A stretch of DNA of 64,000 nt, taken from Devosia ginsengisoli. GTDB lineage: Bacteria > Pseudomonadota > Alphaproteobacteria > Rhizobiales > Devosiaceae. Position 1 is the stretch's first letter; each line of letters opens with the position of its first letter. The notes under the pieces are model-generated. The model was not told the origin of the DNA. It did no database searches and was given only the letters and a program-made list of their open reading frames with translations. This document shows positions 13,673-23,113 of the stretch, one piece after another. Made by a program: the position numbers and the translations under genes. The stretch is taken from NCBI RefSeq assembly GCF_024707105.1, contig NZ_JANQAJ010000009.1:434001-498000 (forward strand), given 5' to 3'.

Positions 13673-15015
13673 ATGTCTCAACCAACTGTCCTGATGCTGA
13701 CCTACCCTCCCGCGTGGGCCGAACAGCTGCGACGCCAATTTGCGCCCAAGCATGTGGACATAGTTGTAAAGGCACGGCGACCGGCCGCAACCTTTCTTCC
13801 CGAACATGACCTATACCGGCCCGGGGAGGACGTTGCTCCCGATTTGCCCGACCTCGCGCACCGCGAAATCGAACTGTCCCTCCAGCGTTGCTACACCGGC
13901 AAGACCGAAAGTGTTCGAGCTATAGCACGCCAGGTCCTTGCCAACGCAGACCAGATGCTGGCCCGCTCAGCCTATCGTCGCATCATCTTCCGTACCGTGC
14001 CGCATATGCCGCACGAATTTGCACTTTACCACTGTGCCAGGGCTCGTGGCATCGAGACTCTTTTTTCGATGAGACCGGTTACTTCCAGCGAGCATTTATT
14101 TTCAGCGACATCCATAGCCGGCAACCAGGCTCCGCAACGACTATTCCCGGTCTGCCAGCATTCTCGTTCACCCCTGAACAACGCAAGATTGCCTCGCTGA
14201 ATGACCTGCGCAAGAACTATCACGGCCTGAGAAAAGTCGGGCAGGGTCCGCTTCGCAATCTCTCGAAAATCGTCAGGGCCTATCTCTATGTCGTAAAGTC
14301 CAGCATTGTCGGCGACAATGTTGCGGGAAGCGCCGGGTTATCGCGCAACATCTCGAATAGCAACCTGATCGACAGACTGACGTTCTGGACGAAGACCATA
14401 GTCAAAACCGCCGCGCTGAGACATGTCTTGTTGCGGCTCGAGGCAAACGGTCCCGGCCTGTCTCCGATCAAGGACAGCATCGTCTTCCTGCTCAACTTCC
14501 AACCCGAACGCACTACTCTTCCCGATGCCTACCCCTATTACGACCTCATCGAGGGTGTGGAGGAATTGTCCAGCACCGGGCGGCCGGTTTTCGTCAAAGA
14601 GCATCCCATCCAACTGAACTTTCCAGGGGACGGAGCGCTGTTACGCGGCGCGACTTGGCGCAACAACGAGTTCTACGCCGCTTTGGAACGTCGGACCGAG
14701 GGGTTCCTGCCGCGTACGCGCGAAGTCGACGAGAACCTGGCGACGGACAACCTGATCGCTACCACGACCGGAACCGTCGCGGTCGAGATGTTCTTTCGCA
14801 AAATCCCGGTTCTCGTTCTCGCCAATAATTGGATATCCAGTCTTCCCAACGTGGTGAGAACGTCGACCCTGGATGCCGCCCGGGCACCGCTTACCTACGA
14901 ACCATTTGCGACTTTTGAAGCGATTTTCGAGCGGACTGTAAAGGTCGTTCAATGGGCGGATCTATCGCAAGCCGATATTGCGGTATTGCACGCCGTGGTG
15001 AACGTGCGCATCTGA
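13673..15015 (+). pseudogene. capsular polysaccharide (KpsC/KpsS-like) transferase, frameshifted
   Basis: Two overlapping frames together encode one protein of about 447 residues. The break is at about 14057-14065, in a run of six T after GAGACTC. One extra T restores continuity through IETLFFDETGYFQRAF. The C-terminal half has HPIQLNF and then TTGTVAVEMFFRKIPVLVLANNW, which resembles the capsule synthesis family (KpsC/KpsS) of CMP-Kdo transferases, where 'TGT.g.EAl..gkPv.vfg..wy' is typical. A CMP-sugar donor would suit a nonulosonate locus, so it is a candidate nonulosonic acid transferase; this is inference. A sequencing error in the homopolymer is as likely as a true pseudogene. Confidence 0.65.
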
Positions 15016-15086
15016 ACCACGTCATGCCACCAGGGGTGTTCGTCAACGAGCACGGTCAGGCCCTTGGTGCCAATCGGCAGGCGGCA

Positions 15087-16175
15087 TTATCGGCCGCCAT
15101 TTTTGCTCTCGCCCGGGGAAGACTCGGCCAGGGTTGCCGCCTGCGGCCGCCACGACTTAAGAGAGAGCGCCGGCTTCTCTATCAGTCGCCAACTCAGCAA
15201 CGCAAGGACGGCCGATCCGAGCGTCGCGATCAACGTAACCGCCCATTCGGTGGTGGCAACGTGATAGTAGATCAGCACACATTGCACCGGCCAGGCATAG
15301 AGATAGATGCCGTAGGACAGGTCCTCTCGTATCCTCGTGCTCAGCCAGAGGACCGGAGCCTTGAATGCGAACCAAAAGACAATGTACCCACCCAACAAAG
15401 CGAGAGCAGGGTCCGCCAGCCAAGGCACGAATAGCAAGCCAAACAGCGCAACCGCCGCGACAGCCGCCAGGGCGTGTGAATAGTCAATAGAACGGCGGAA
15501 TAGGTAAAATGATGTGCCGGTGAGGAAATAACCGCATAGCCGTATGTTGTCGTCGAGTGCCCCGGTCAGCATCGAGATATACGGGACACCAATCCGAGGA
15601 ACGAGACCGGTGGCCGTCAAAGCCAGAAACACCGCAGCGACGGCCGCTACGAACCGTGTGTTTCGAAGTAGTCCCAGATACCCAATAAGCCCTAAAAGTA
15701 CATAGCATCTAAATTCATAGGCGATGGTCCACAACGGCGCGTTGAGGTCGCCAAAGCCGACCCCCTGGAAGGCACCTTCAGCCACCGGCCGTGAAAGAAC
15801 AAGCGCACCAGCTAGCTGCCTGATGAACTCCACTGGTTCGGTGAAGGGGACGCCGGCCAAGGGGGCCACAACGACAACGGTGAATGCGGCGGCAACAAGA
15901 AACGCCGGATAAATTCGCAAAACCCGCTTCCAGAGATAGACACCAATTGTGGAGGAATTTTCGAAGCTCTGAGCAATGAGGTAGCCACTCACCAGAAAAA
16001 AGCCGTCCACCGCCATCTGGCCGAGGCGCAGAGTGCCCCAGAGCATCAGGCCAGGCTCGCTGGAGATATCGCCCGTCAACAAGAGCGGCGTGTGACTCGC
16101 TATCACTGCAAATGCGAGCAATAGCCGAACGAGCGCAAAGTTGTTCAGACGCTCGGTTTCCAAACCGGACCTCAC
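15087..16175 (-). CDS. acyltransferase 3 family membrane O-acyltransferase
   Basis: This 362-residue polytopic protein has about ten hydrophobic segments. The N-terminal LVRLLLAFAVIASH carries the family's R...H pair, and the FFLVSGYLIAQSF and YLWKRVLRIYPAFLV segments are diagnostic of the Acyl_transf_3/OafA family. It transfers an acyl group, usually acetyl, from the cytoplasm to an extracellular polysaccharide. In this locus it would O-acetylate the glycan. The start at 16175 is a GTG with no strong ribosome binding site in view. It is transcribed opposite to its neighbours. Confidence 0.9.
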   Translation of the reverse strand: MRSGLETERLNNFALVRLLLAFAVIASHTPLLLTGDISSEPGLMLWGTLRLGQMAVDGFFLVSGYLIAQSFENSSTIGVYLWKRVLRIYPAFLVAAAFTVVVVAPLAGVPFTEPVEFIRQLAGALVLSRPVAEGAFQGVGFGDLNAPLWTIAYEFRCYVLLGLIGYLGLLRNTRFVAAVAAVFLALTATGLVPRIGVPYISMLTGALDDNIRLCGYFLTGTSFYLFRRSIDYSHALAAVAAVALFGLLFVPWLADPALALLGGYIVFWFAFKAPVLWLSTRIREDLSYGIYLYAWPVQCVLIYYHVATTEWAVTLIATLGSAVLALLSWRLIEKPALSLKSWRPQAATLAESSPGESKNGGR

Positions 16176-16344
16176 ACGCTAAGAGACAACCTCACTGCCA
16201 CAGGGTGGCTCGTGGGGCAATACATGGCACACCAGTTCAATCAGTGTAGGCCGCAGCAGGCCGCACCTTAACGCGAATCTTATTAGTGATTTGCGAGGAA
16301 AATTCGCGAAGATGGGCTATAAGCCCAGGCAGCAAGGACTGCGA

Positions 16345-17472
16345 ATGGGCAAATATTTTACCGCGATCCTGTTTTATCCTATCTTTGGATTGATCGGCCT
16401 GATCGTGGCCAGTTTCGGCGTGCGCAATAGCAACATTGCCACGACGGTAAGCGACACATCCATTCTCTATATGCTGTTCAGCTTCGCCGTCGCTTGCTGG
16501 GTTATCTATCTGCTGTCGCGGGCCGTCGGCACGGCCGAGCCCGAAGATCGCTCCCCGTCTCAGGTTTCGCCCATTCATCTCTACATGATCTTCGCGGCGC
16601 TGGTTGTGGTTACCTGCCTGCCGCTGATCGTCTACGGCGCGCCGATATTTACCGGCCTGAACCGATATGAATTCGCCAATCTGGAATTCGTCTCCGACCT
16701 GCGTCAACTCGATAATGCCATAAGCTGGGTCTTTGTCATCTCCCTGGCGGTTCGCATCAGCCCGCGCAACAGGACAATCCTGTGGTCCATCCTGATGGTC
16801 CTCGCATTTTGCTACGGCGACAAATTCTCCCCTCTGGCCCGTATCGCGTTCTTCGAACTGATTATCCGGCTGTATTGGCGTGAGTCGATACGGGAAAAAA
16901 GCGCGATATTCCTTGGGTTTCTTCTAGGCGTCTTCATGCTTGGCGGGGTGGTGATCTACTGGTGGACCGGCGCGTTGTCCGACGTGTTCGACGGGTTCAT
17001 CCAAAGAGCCGGCAAGCAGGCCTCATGCACCATCGCCGTTTCGGAGATGCTGGGCTTCATGAGCGACAGGACATCCATCTTCTGGAACTTCTTCGAGGCA
17101 CAATCGGAGGGCAAGAGCTTCTTCCACGAAGTATCCCGCGCGATCTCCCTGCGGTCCGATCAAAGCGTGCTGGGCGACAGTTTCCCTTGCGTCTACATGG
17201 CCATGAGTCCGGACGTCTTTACACTGGCGGGGATGCTTGTCGTCTCAACGGCAATCAAAGTACTGTTGCTGAAATTTGCCTTTGTTTTCCTGGACAAGGT
17301 AAATCTCGGCCTGGTTTCTGTTTTTGTTTTTTTCCTCTACATACGCTATCTTGACAGCATGATCGCCTCGGACAAGTTCCACCTGCTGATACATCCGGTG
17401 TTCCTTTTTTCCGCCTATTTCATGCTATTGATGATCATCGCAAAATGGCACCGGCAGCTCACCTATGATTAA
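16345..17472 (+). CDS. polytopic membrane protein, candidate polysaccharide polymerase (Wzy-like)
   Basis: This protein of about 375 residues has ten or so predicted membrane helices and a large loop around residues 225-285 (GFIQRAGKQASCTIAVSE...). It matches no family I can name with certainty. Size, topology and its place among glycosyltransferases fit an O-antigen polymerase, which are poorly conserved. The ATG at 16345 is chosen over 16291 because AAGGA lies 6 nt upstream. A small hairpin (GGGCT-ATA-AGCCC, 16314-16326) precedes it. It overlaps the next gene by 8 nt. Function is inference. Confidence 0.65.
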   Translation: MGKYFTAILFYPIFGLIGLIVASFGVRNSNIATTVSDTSILYMLFSFAVACWVIYLLSRAVGTAEPEDRSPSQVSPIHLYMIFAALVVVTCLPLIVYGAPIFTGLNRYEFANLEFVSDLRQLDNAISWVFVISLAVRISPRNRTILWSILMVLAFCYGDKFSPLARIAFFELIIRLYWRESIREKSAIFLGFLLGVFMLGGVVIYWWTGALSDVFDGFIQRAGKQASCTIAVSEMLGFMSDRTSIFWNFFEAQSEGKSFFHEVSRAISLRSDQSVLGDSFPCVYMAMSPDVFTLAGMLVVSTAIKVLLLKFAFVFLDKVNLGLVSVFVFFLYIRYLDSMIASDKFHLLIHPVFLFSAYFMLLMIIAKWHRQLTYD

Positions 17473-18418
17473 GCCCAACATGCGCTGGCGCGACCGCCAG
17501 ACGATCTTCAGAGACGTGATTTTGCCCGGCAACATGATGTCGGGAAAGCTCTTTGCCATTGGCAGCTGCTTCGCCGAGAACGTCGTTGGCGTGTTGAAGG
17601 CGCGCAATGTAGATGCACGGCTGACCAGGGCCGGCCTGTTCTACACCCCGGCCACTATCGCCGATTATCTGGAAACGCTGGCTCGCAATTCCAGCACGCT
17701 GGCGATATTCGGCTCAGGCAGCGCCGCCTATGCACCGGCCTTGGAATCGAAGCGCGAGGACAACCCGGAGACCCTTCAGGATTGGTTCGCCGGGCAAGTG
17801 CAAGCGGACCGCGCCTGGCTGGCGCAAGTGGATAATGTGGCCGTGACGCTCGGTCTGAACGAGCAGATCGTGATCGTCGATAACGGAACCGAGCATGTCT
17901 GCCGGCAACTGCCGCCGCTCGCCGTTCAGCGTGCCTTGGGAGACCAGCTCGAGTTGAGGGTCATGACGGTCTCCCAGATCAAGGACGCCCTGGCCCGCAT
18001 TGCGGCCGCGATCCGGACCGTCAATCCCGCGGTCAATATCCTGTTCACGGTGTCGCCGGTTCCGCTGCATGCCACCTTCCAGAAGCGAGACATCCGCGTC
18101 GCCAATGCACGCTCGAAATATGCGCTTTACGCTGCGCTGCAGGAATTCCTGGACGAGCAACCCGGCTGCTACTATTTCCCCAGCTTCGAGCATGCCCAGA
18201 CCCTCCAGCGTGAACCCGGCTTCTGGGAAGATGATGAGCGCCACGTCTCGGATAGCGGGGTCGGCAAGTTGATGGAGTTCCTCGCGGCCTATGCCGGGGA
18301 GCCGACAGACCTGAGAAATACGCAGGCGCCGCCAAGCACGCATGATCTCAAGCGCTCGACAAAGAAGGCCGTCAAGCGTGGTCTCAGGTTCCTTGGTCTG
18401 GTCGGCTCGCGTGGGTGA
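17465..18418 (+). CDS. GSCFA domain protein
   Basis: This 317-residue protein has the namesake motif AIGSCFAENV near residue 33 and a second conserved block, FTVSPVPLHATF. Other segments (LGLNEQ, VSDSGVGKLMEFL) fit the SGNH-hydrolase-like GSCFA family. These proteins recur in polysaccharide loci and may be esterases or O-acyltransferases acting on glycans; biochemical proof is scarce as far as I know. The C-terminus is basic (KRSTKKAVKRG). It is coupled to the genes on both sides by 8-nt overlaps. Confidence 0.85.
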   Translation: MIKPNMRWRDRQTIFRDVILPGNMMSGKLFAIGSCFAENVVGVLKARNVDARLTRAGLFYTPATIADYLETLARNSSTLAIFGSGSAAYAPALESKREDNPETLQDWFAGQVQADRAWLAQVDNVAVTLGLNEQIVIVDNGTEHVCRQLPPLAVQRALGDQLELRVMTVSQIKDALARIAAAIRTVNPAVNILFTVSPVPLHATFQKRDIRVANARSKYALYAALQEFLDEQPGCYYFPSFEHAQTLQREPGFWEDDERHVSDSGVGKLMEFLAAYAGEPTDLRNTQAPPSTHDLKRSTKKAVKRGLRFLGLVGSRG

Positions 18419-19718
18419 CACCGACTGGCCGTCCGACGACGCTCCGCTCTATGCCGGTGCAGACCGGGATTATCACGCCAATACCGACCTGCTGCGCCGC
18501 CTGCGTGATGTCAGCCGGTCCATCGAGATGACGATCGATGGCATATCCATCCGCACCGGGTATTTTTTCTATCTCCATATGAAGCTCTACCGGCGAACAT
18601 CTGCACAGGGCGGCCACGCCGGGAGTTCAGGAATTACCGCCCTCAGGCGCGAATTGCGTAACGCGCTCAAGCCGAAACCACTGCCTGCCGGACAGAGCGG
18701 CGATCTCCGGCTTGACCATCCGGTGGACCTGTACGAGAGCCCGGCCGGTATCTGGAACAAGAATATCGGCATCCAATGCCAATCTGTCGTGCTCGCAACT
18801 CCTGCAATGCCGGCTTTTGTCCCCGACGAAAGCGCCCAGATTTCACAGGCGATCAGCCTGGCGCCGTTGCTGCATCCCAGTTCGTACCGCTGGGGCGTCG
18901 CGATATACGACGCGCTGATGTCGGCGAACCTGCCCATTTCACGCCTGGGTTTCTGGCGTAATCATCTGACATATCTGTCGCGGCTGGCGGGATTTTCCGC
19001 CCGGTTCGGAAAACTGTTCGACGCCAACAGCTTCGAGACCGTCCACTTTTGCCGGTTTGCCGATGTCAACATGCAGGGAATGTTGTTGGCCGCGCGGCGG
19101 CGCGGGCTCAATGCCATCGAGTATCAACACGGTGTATTGTCCGGCGCGCACCCTGCTGTCGCGCTGCTGGACGCCACCATGCCAGGAACGGTTCCCGACA
19201 AGCTCGCCATCGCGGAATCCATCTACCAGGGGATCAACTACGGCAATGCCAAGGTCGAACTGATATCCGGTGACGCGACGGGAGGGACGATCGGCGAGAC
19301 AGCCGGGGCGTCTCGCGGCATTCTCATAGCAATGCAGCCGCGGTTTGCCGACGACGCAACGGTTCTGGCCTTGCGTATGTCCGAGGACTTCCCGCATCTC
19401 GAGTTCACCTTGCGAAGTCATCCTCGTGCCGTCGTCCGTGCCGAGCGCCTGCCGGAGGTAATCGCGCGCAAAAACCTGTCCTACGAACGCGCAGAAGATA
19501 TCGAAAGTTCGCTCTCCCTGCGGGACAGGGACGGTGTCATTACCGGATCGTCCACAATGGGATTGTCCGCCGCGGTCCGGGGCATCCCGTCTCTATTCGC
19601 ACACCAGGAAGGTTATGATCAGGCGCGCGAACTGGTGACGGCGAATGCGCACCTGGTGTCCCACGCGCAAACCTATACGCAGATCAGGGACTGGCTGCGT
19701 ACAATCCGCTCGCAATGA
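18411..19718 (+). CDS. putative GT-B-like glycosyltransferase of a polysaccharide locus
   Basis: This protein of about 435 residues is taken to start at GTG 18411, overlapping the GSCFA stop by 8 nt; an ATG at 18342 would overlap by 77 nt. Visible motifs are IEYQHGVLSG, LRSHPRAVV and GVITGSSTMGLSAAVRGIPSLF. The last resembles the donor-binding helix of GT-B enzymes of the capsule type (an S/T-rich stretch followed by a helix and GxPs). I do not recognise a named family. A CMP-nonulosonate or UDP-sugar transferase role is possible. It converges on the next gene with a 35-nt overlap of 3' ends. Confidence 0.6.
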   Translation: MGDTDWPSDDAPLYAGADRDYHANTDLLRRLRDVSRSIEMTIDGISIRTGYFFYLHMKLYRRTSAQGGHAGSSGITALRRELRNALKPKPLPAGQSGDLRLDHPVDLYESPAGIWNKNIGIQCQSVVLATPAMPAFVPDESAQISQAISLAPLLHPSSYRWGVAIYDALMSANLPISRLGFWRNHLTYLSRLAGFSARFGKLFDANSFETVHFCRFADVNMQGMLLAARRRGLNAIEYQHGVLSGAHPAVALLDATMPGTVPDKLAIAESIYQGINYGNAKVELISGDATGGTIGETAGASRGILIAMQPRFADDATVLALRMSEDFPHLEFTLRSHPRAVVRAERLPEVIARKNLSYERAEDIESSLSLRDRDGVITGSSTMGLSAAVRGIPSLFAHQEGYDQARELVTANAHLVSHAQTYTQIRDWLRTIRSQ

Positions 19719-20805
19719 AACGGTCCAGATAGCTACCCACAAACAAGGACATCCCGTATTCCCGGATGTCCTGCTTACTGGGGAACGCCGCAGCACTGTC
19801 GTCCGGAAGCGACGGAAATGTGCGGAAATACGCCGCATCGATAGGCAGCGGCACGGAGGAATATACGACCAGTCCCATCACCAGGTAATCGGTCAGCTTG
19901 TTGGTCTCGTGATTATCAAAACCCATATTCCGCCGATATGGATAGAGCCCAATTCGGCACTGATGCGAAATGGCGATGGCTTCATCGTACGACACGCGGC
20001 CATGAATATGCACATGGTCGCTGCCGGCAAATCTGCCACGGACATCCTCCAGGAAATCGCCGTCCCCCAGAATGTGAAATACAATCTCATTCGCTGCACA
20101 GTATGACGCGGCCTGCTCAAAGACGTCATAGTCAAAAAAGCTGTTCAGCGAACCGAGAAACATCATATCCCCGCCATCATCGCGCGGAGCCATGTCGGCA
20201 ACGCGATCCCGGTCCAGCAGGAAGGGGATCTTGATGATCGGCTTGTCGACCAGCCTCATGGCGAATTCGCGCAGGTTCTCGCTGGGCACCACGATATCGT
20301 CGGCAAGTCTGAGCAGGATAGCCAGCCACCAGGTGAATCCCGCCTTGACGGCCGGGCGCAGCTTCGCCGGAAAAAAGCCGCTCAAGGTCGAGGGCCAGTT
20401 GTCACGGAGGTCGATGCAGACCTTGCAGCCGTATCGCAGCTTCAATAAAAGTGCGACCATGATGATCAGCAGGCCGGGGCAAGCGACCACGATCTGGCTT
20501 GGGCGGGGGCCCGTCAGTCCTGCCAGCAGGAAACGGAAAGCGAAAACAACTCCGGAAACCAGGCGGAGAATACTATTGTTGCGCGGATATCCTGGCGCAT
20601 GAAGGAGTTCAGCTTGGCTGAACTCGGCTGTAAGCTGATGGCGCGATGTTTGTGTCTTCGTCCAATGATCAAAGGAGCTCATGAACAATCGGCAGTCAAC
20701 CCCCTCCCTGGTCAGGTCCAGAAACATCTTCTGGGTACGCCAGGGCTTGTTGCCTGAAGCCGTCATGTTCGCGATTGGCTCATGCTCTTTGATCAGCAAT
20801 ATCAA
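19684..20805 (-). CDS. glycosyltransferase family 4 (GT-B fold)
   Basis: This 373-residue GT1/GT4-type enzyme has an N-terminal Rossmann strand (ILLIKEHEPIA), a hydrophobic membrane-associating stretch (LLIIMVALLLKLRYG), DLRDNWPSTLSG, and a C-terminal donor domain with MFLGSLNSFFDY, ILGDGDF and GLYPYRRNMGFDNHETNKLTDYLVMG. It lacks a clear EX7E motif. It would add a sugar to the lipid-linked glycan at the inner membrane. No in-frame ATG precedes the conserved strand, so TTG at 20805 is the apparent start. Only 18 nt separate it from the divergent gene. Confidence 0.85.
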   Translation of the reverse strand: MILLIKEHEPIANMTASGNKPWRTQKMFLDLTREGVDCRLFMSSFDHWTKTQTSRHQLTAEFSQAELLHAPGYPRNNSILRLVSGVVFAFRFLLAGLTGPRPSQIVVACPGLLIIMVALLLKLRYGCKVCIDLRDNWPSTLSGFFPAKLRPAVKAGFTWWLAILLRLADDIVVPSENLREFAMRLVDKPIIKIPFLLDRDRVADMAPRDDGGDMMFLGSLNSFFDYDVFEQAASYCAANEIVFHILGDGDFLEDVRGRFAGSDHVHIHGRVSYDEAIAISHQCRIGLYPYRRNMGFDNHETNKLTDYLVMGLVVYSSVPLPIDAAYFRTFPSLPDDSAAAFPSKQDIREYGMSLFVGSYLDRFIASGLYAASP

Positions 20806-20823
20806 GATAGAACTCGGAAATAG

Positions 20824-22098
20824 ATGAGAGTTACGGTTTACATACTAAACCACAATCAATGGCAGTATCTGGATAGCGCCATTGAGTCCGTGTTTAGCCA
20901 AACCTACAAGAACGTCGAGATTATTCTTGTCGACAACGGCTCCACGGACGTGGAGGCACAGCTGTCTCGATTCGCCGCACAGTATGCGTTTGACCGGATT
21001 TTGTCCCGAAAAGATACCAACCTCAAGCGGGCGGCCAATGAGGTTCTGGCGATTTGCGAAGGTGAGTACATCCTGCGCCTCGATGCCGACGATTTCCTCC
21101 ATGAATCGGCAATCCAGGTCATGGTTGAAAAAGCCCGGTCGCAGGCGGCGGACTATGTGTCCACCGACTATTTTTTCGTCAATGATCGCGGAGAGACGAC
21201 AAGCCAGTTCTACAAGAACAGCGTGATCGACTTTGCCAAGCGTCCCGATATTCCCATGCATGGCGCCTGCTGCCTGATCCGCTCGGATTTCCTGCGCGAC
21301 AGCGGCGGTTACAATGTCGAAATTCTCATGCAGGACGGATACGATATCTGGCTGGCGCTCAGCGGCACTGGCAAGGGCGAACATATTAACCTGCCGCTCT
21401 TCAGCTACAGACGCCACGGCAAGAACCTGTCCAATGACAGTGATAAACTGATTGAAGCCCGGCGCTCGCTCCTCGCCAGCCACTGCCCTGCCATTCCCGC
21501 CTTCACCCTCAATTATTTCACGCGCGCTCCACTCTCCACCATCGTCGAGGGCATAGAGCCCCTGCTGGCCTTTGCATCGCGAAGCGCTGCCCGACCCAGC
21601 GAAGTGGTTATCTTCTGTGGAGGCGAACGGAATGCCATATCCTCGATCGACTTCCCCAGCGGCACGGCGACAGTCGTCGAACGAGCCGACCCGGAGGCAC
21701 TCGAGAAAAACGCGGTAGCCCAGTGCCTGATGGACCATCACCGCAGAAGCGGCAGCGAAGTCGCGTATGCGGCGTGCATCTATGAGATGGCGCAATATAA
21801 TGACGCGGTCGTATCAGGTGCGTTGCGCTCGGCTCTCACCTTCAACGCGGACATCGTACACTCCGTTCGGCGGGAGACGATGAACCTGTTTTTTCATGAC
21901 GGACTGGGTTTGCGACCCCTGGCGGAAAACGCCACCTTCACCAATGAGCGTTCGATCATTTTCAAACGCTATCCGGTCTGTGACGTCTACAGCACCGAGT
22001 TCTTCTCCGTGTTTGGACGCAACCCCAAGATCGGGCACTTTCTGCTCAAATCCAGCGAAACTACCGCGGAGGTAAATCATGGTTGGAACGTTGCATAA
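20824..22098 (+). CDS. GT2 glycosyltransferase with unusual C-terminal domain
   Basis: Of 424 residues, the first 240 or so are a GT-A family 2 transferase: VYILNHNQWQYLDSAIESVFSQTY, ILVDNGSTD, the LRLDADDF DXD motif, and the QDGYDIWLAL acceptor segment. From about residue 255 (EVVIFCGGERNAISSID) an extra domain follows. Its segments ADIVHSVRRETMNLFFHDGLGLRPLA and FTNERSIIFKRYP faintly recall acylneuraminate cytidylyltransferases ('sv...e...f...g.l.p' then 'ngaiyi'). I give that low confidence. The gene is coupled to a NeuB-type synthase (20-nt overlap) and then a cytidylyltransferase, so the domain may tie donor synthesis to transfer. Confidence 0.8.
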   Translation: MRVTVYILNHNQWQYLDSAIESVFSQTYKNVEIILVDNGSTDVEAQLSRFAAQYAFDRILSRKDTNLKRAANEVLAICEGEYILRLDADDFLHESAIQVMVEKARSQAADYVSTDYFFVNDRGETTSQFYKNSVIDFAKRPDIPMHGACCLIRSDFLRDSGGYNVEILMQDGYDIWLALSGTGKGEHINLPLFSYRRHGKNLSNDSDKLIEARRSLLASHCPAIPAFTLNYFTRAPLSTIVEGIEPLLAFASRSAARPSEVVIFCGGERNAISSIDFPSGTATVVERADPEALEKNAVAQCLMDHHRRSGSEVAYAACIYEMAQYNDAVVSGALRSALTFNADIVHSVRRETMNLFFHDGLGLRPLAENATFTNERSIIFKRYPVCDVYSTEFFSVFGRNPKIGHFLLKSSETTAEVNHGWNVA

Positions 22099-23104
22099 GA
22101 AGCCGTTTGCCGGAACGAGCGAGACCATGATCATTCTCGAAATCGGCGGCAATCATGAGGGTGACTTCGCCTACGCGACCCGATTGGTCAAAATGGCCTG
22201 CGAGTCCAAGGCCGGCGTGATCAAACTGCAGATTTACAGTGCCGATGGCCTGGTAAATCCGAAATTTGACGAGAACCGGCATCGCCATTTCCAGAAATTC
22301 GAGCTGACAGCGGAGCAGTATCGGGAGCTTTTGCGGCAGATACGGGCATCGGGCAAACAGAGCTGCGCTTCGGTATGGAGCGAGAGCCTCTATCACGAGC
22401 TTGCCGACGAAATCGACATCCTCAAGGTGGGCTCGGGTGACCTGACCAATTTCCTGCTCACCGACGTCTTCGTGCGATCGGGAAAGCCGGTAATTTTCTC
22501 GACAGGCCTGGCCAGTCTCGACGAAGTAACCGCGGTCATCGACCGCTGCCGCACGATGCTGGGGCCGGATTGGGCCTCCAGCGTCGGATTGCTGCAGTGC
22601 ACGACCTCCTATCCCTGCCCGCCCGAATTCATCAATCTCGGGGTCATACAGCAATATCAGAAACAGTTTGAATGCGCCGTCGGCTATTCCGACCACTATG
22701 AGGGCCAACTGGCGGCGGAAGTCGCCGCGGGCCTTGGGGCCCAGCTCTTCGAATTCCACTTCACCGACAGCCGGGAAGGCAAGGTTTTCCGCGATCACAA
22801 GATATCCTGGACCAATTCGGAAGTAGACGCTTTCGTCGATCGCATGGAACTGGCGCAGAAAATGATCGGCAGTGGCGAAAAGCAGTTGACCAGCTACGAA
22901 GCGCAACAGAACTATCAGCACGAATTCCGCAAGGGCTTGTATTACAAGGACGGACTGAGACAGGGACATGTCCTGACCCGCGACGACCTGGTCTCGCTTC
23001 GCCCGGCTGCGGAAAACGATCCGTCGCGATACGAGGACTTCATCGGCCGCACGCTTAATCAGGACATCGAGGCCCTCGATCCGGTTCGGCAACATGATTT
23101 CTGA
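22079..23104 (+). CDS. second NeuB-family nonulosonate synthase
   Basis: This 341-residue protein has ILEIGGNHEGDFAYA, KLQIY, LKVGSGDLTN, STGLASLDEV and LLQCTTSYPCPPE, all signatures of the NeuB TIM barrel, and a C-terminal SAF-like segment (FRKGLYYKDGLRQGHVLTRDDLVSLRP). It is clearly divergent from the synthase at 11447-12490. The metal and substrate loop reads EFHFTDSREGKVFRDHK rather than the usual HFT.D...GPDH, so its sugar substrate probably differs. GGAGG at about 22067 supports the ATG at 22079, which overlaps the GT2 gene by 20 nt. A cytidylyltransferase gene follows after 9 nt. Confidence 0.88.
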   Translation: MVGTLHKKPFAGTSETMIILEIGGNHEGDFAYATRLVKMACESKAGVIKLQIYSADGLVNPKFDENRHRHFQKFELTAEQYRELLRQIRASGKQSCASVWSESLYHELADEIDILKVGSGDLTNFLLTDVFVRSGKPVIFSTGLASLDEVTAVIDRCRTMLGPDWASSVGLLQCTTSYPCPPEFINLGVIQQYQKQFECAVGYSDHYEGQLAAEVAAGLGAQLFEFHFTDSREGKVFRDHKISWTNSEVDAFVDRMELAQKMIGSGEKQLTSYEAQQNYQHEFRKGLYYKDGLRQGHVLTRDDLVSLRPAAENDPSRYEDFIGRTLNQDIEALDPVRQHDF

Positions 23105-23113
23105 AGGCCGGCC

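Noticed and set aside
15013..15434. Small plus-strand frame after the KpsC/S-like gene
   Set aside because: It is antisense to the acyltransferase gene, with no family features or ribosome binding site.
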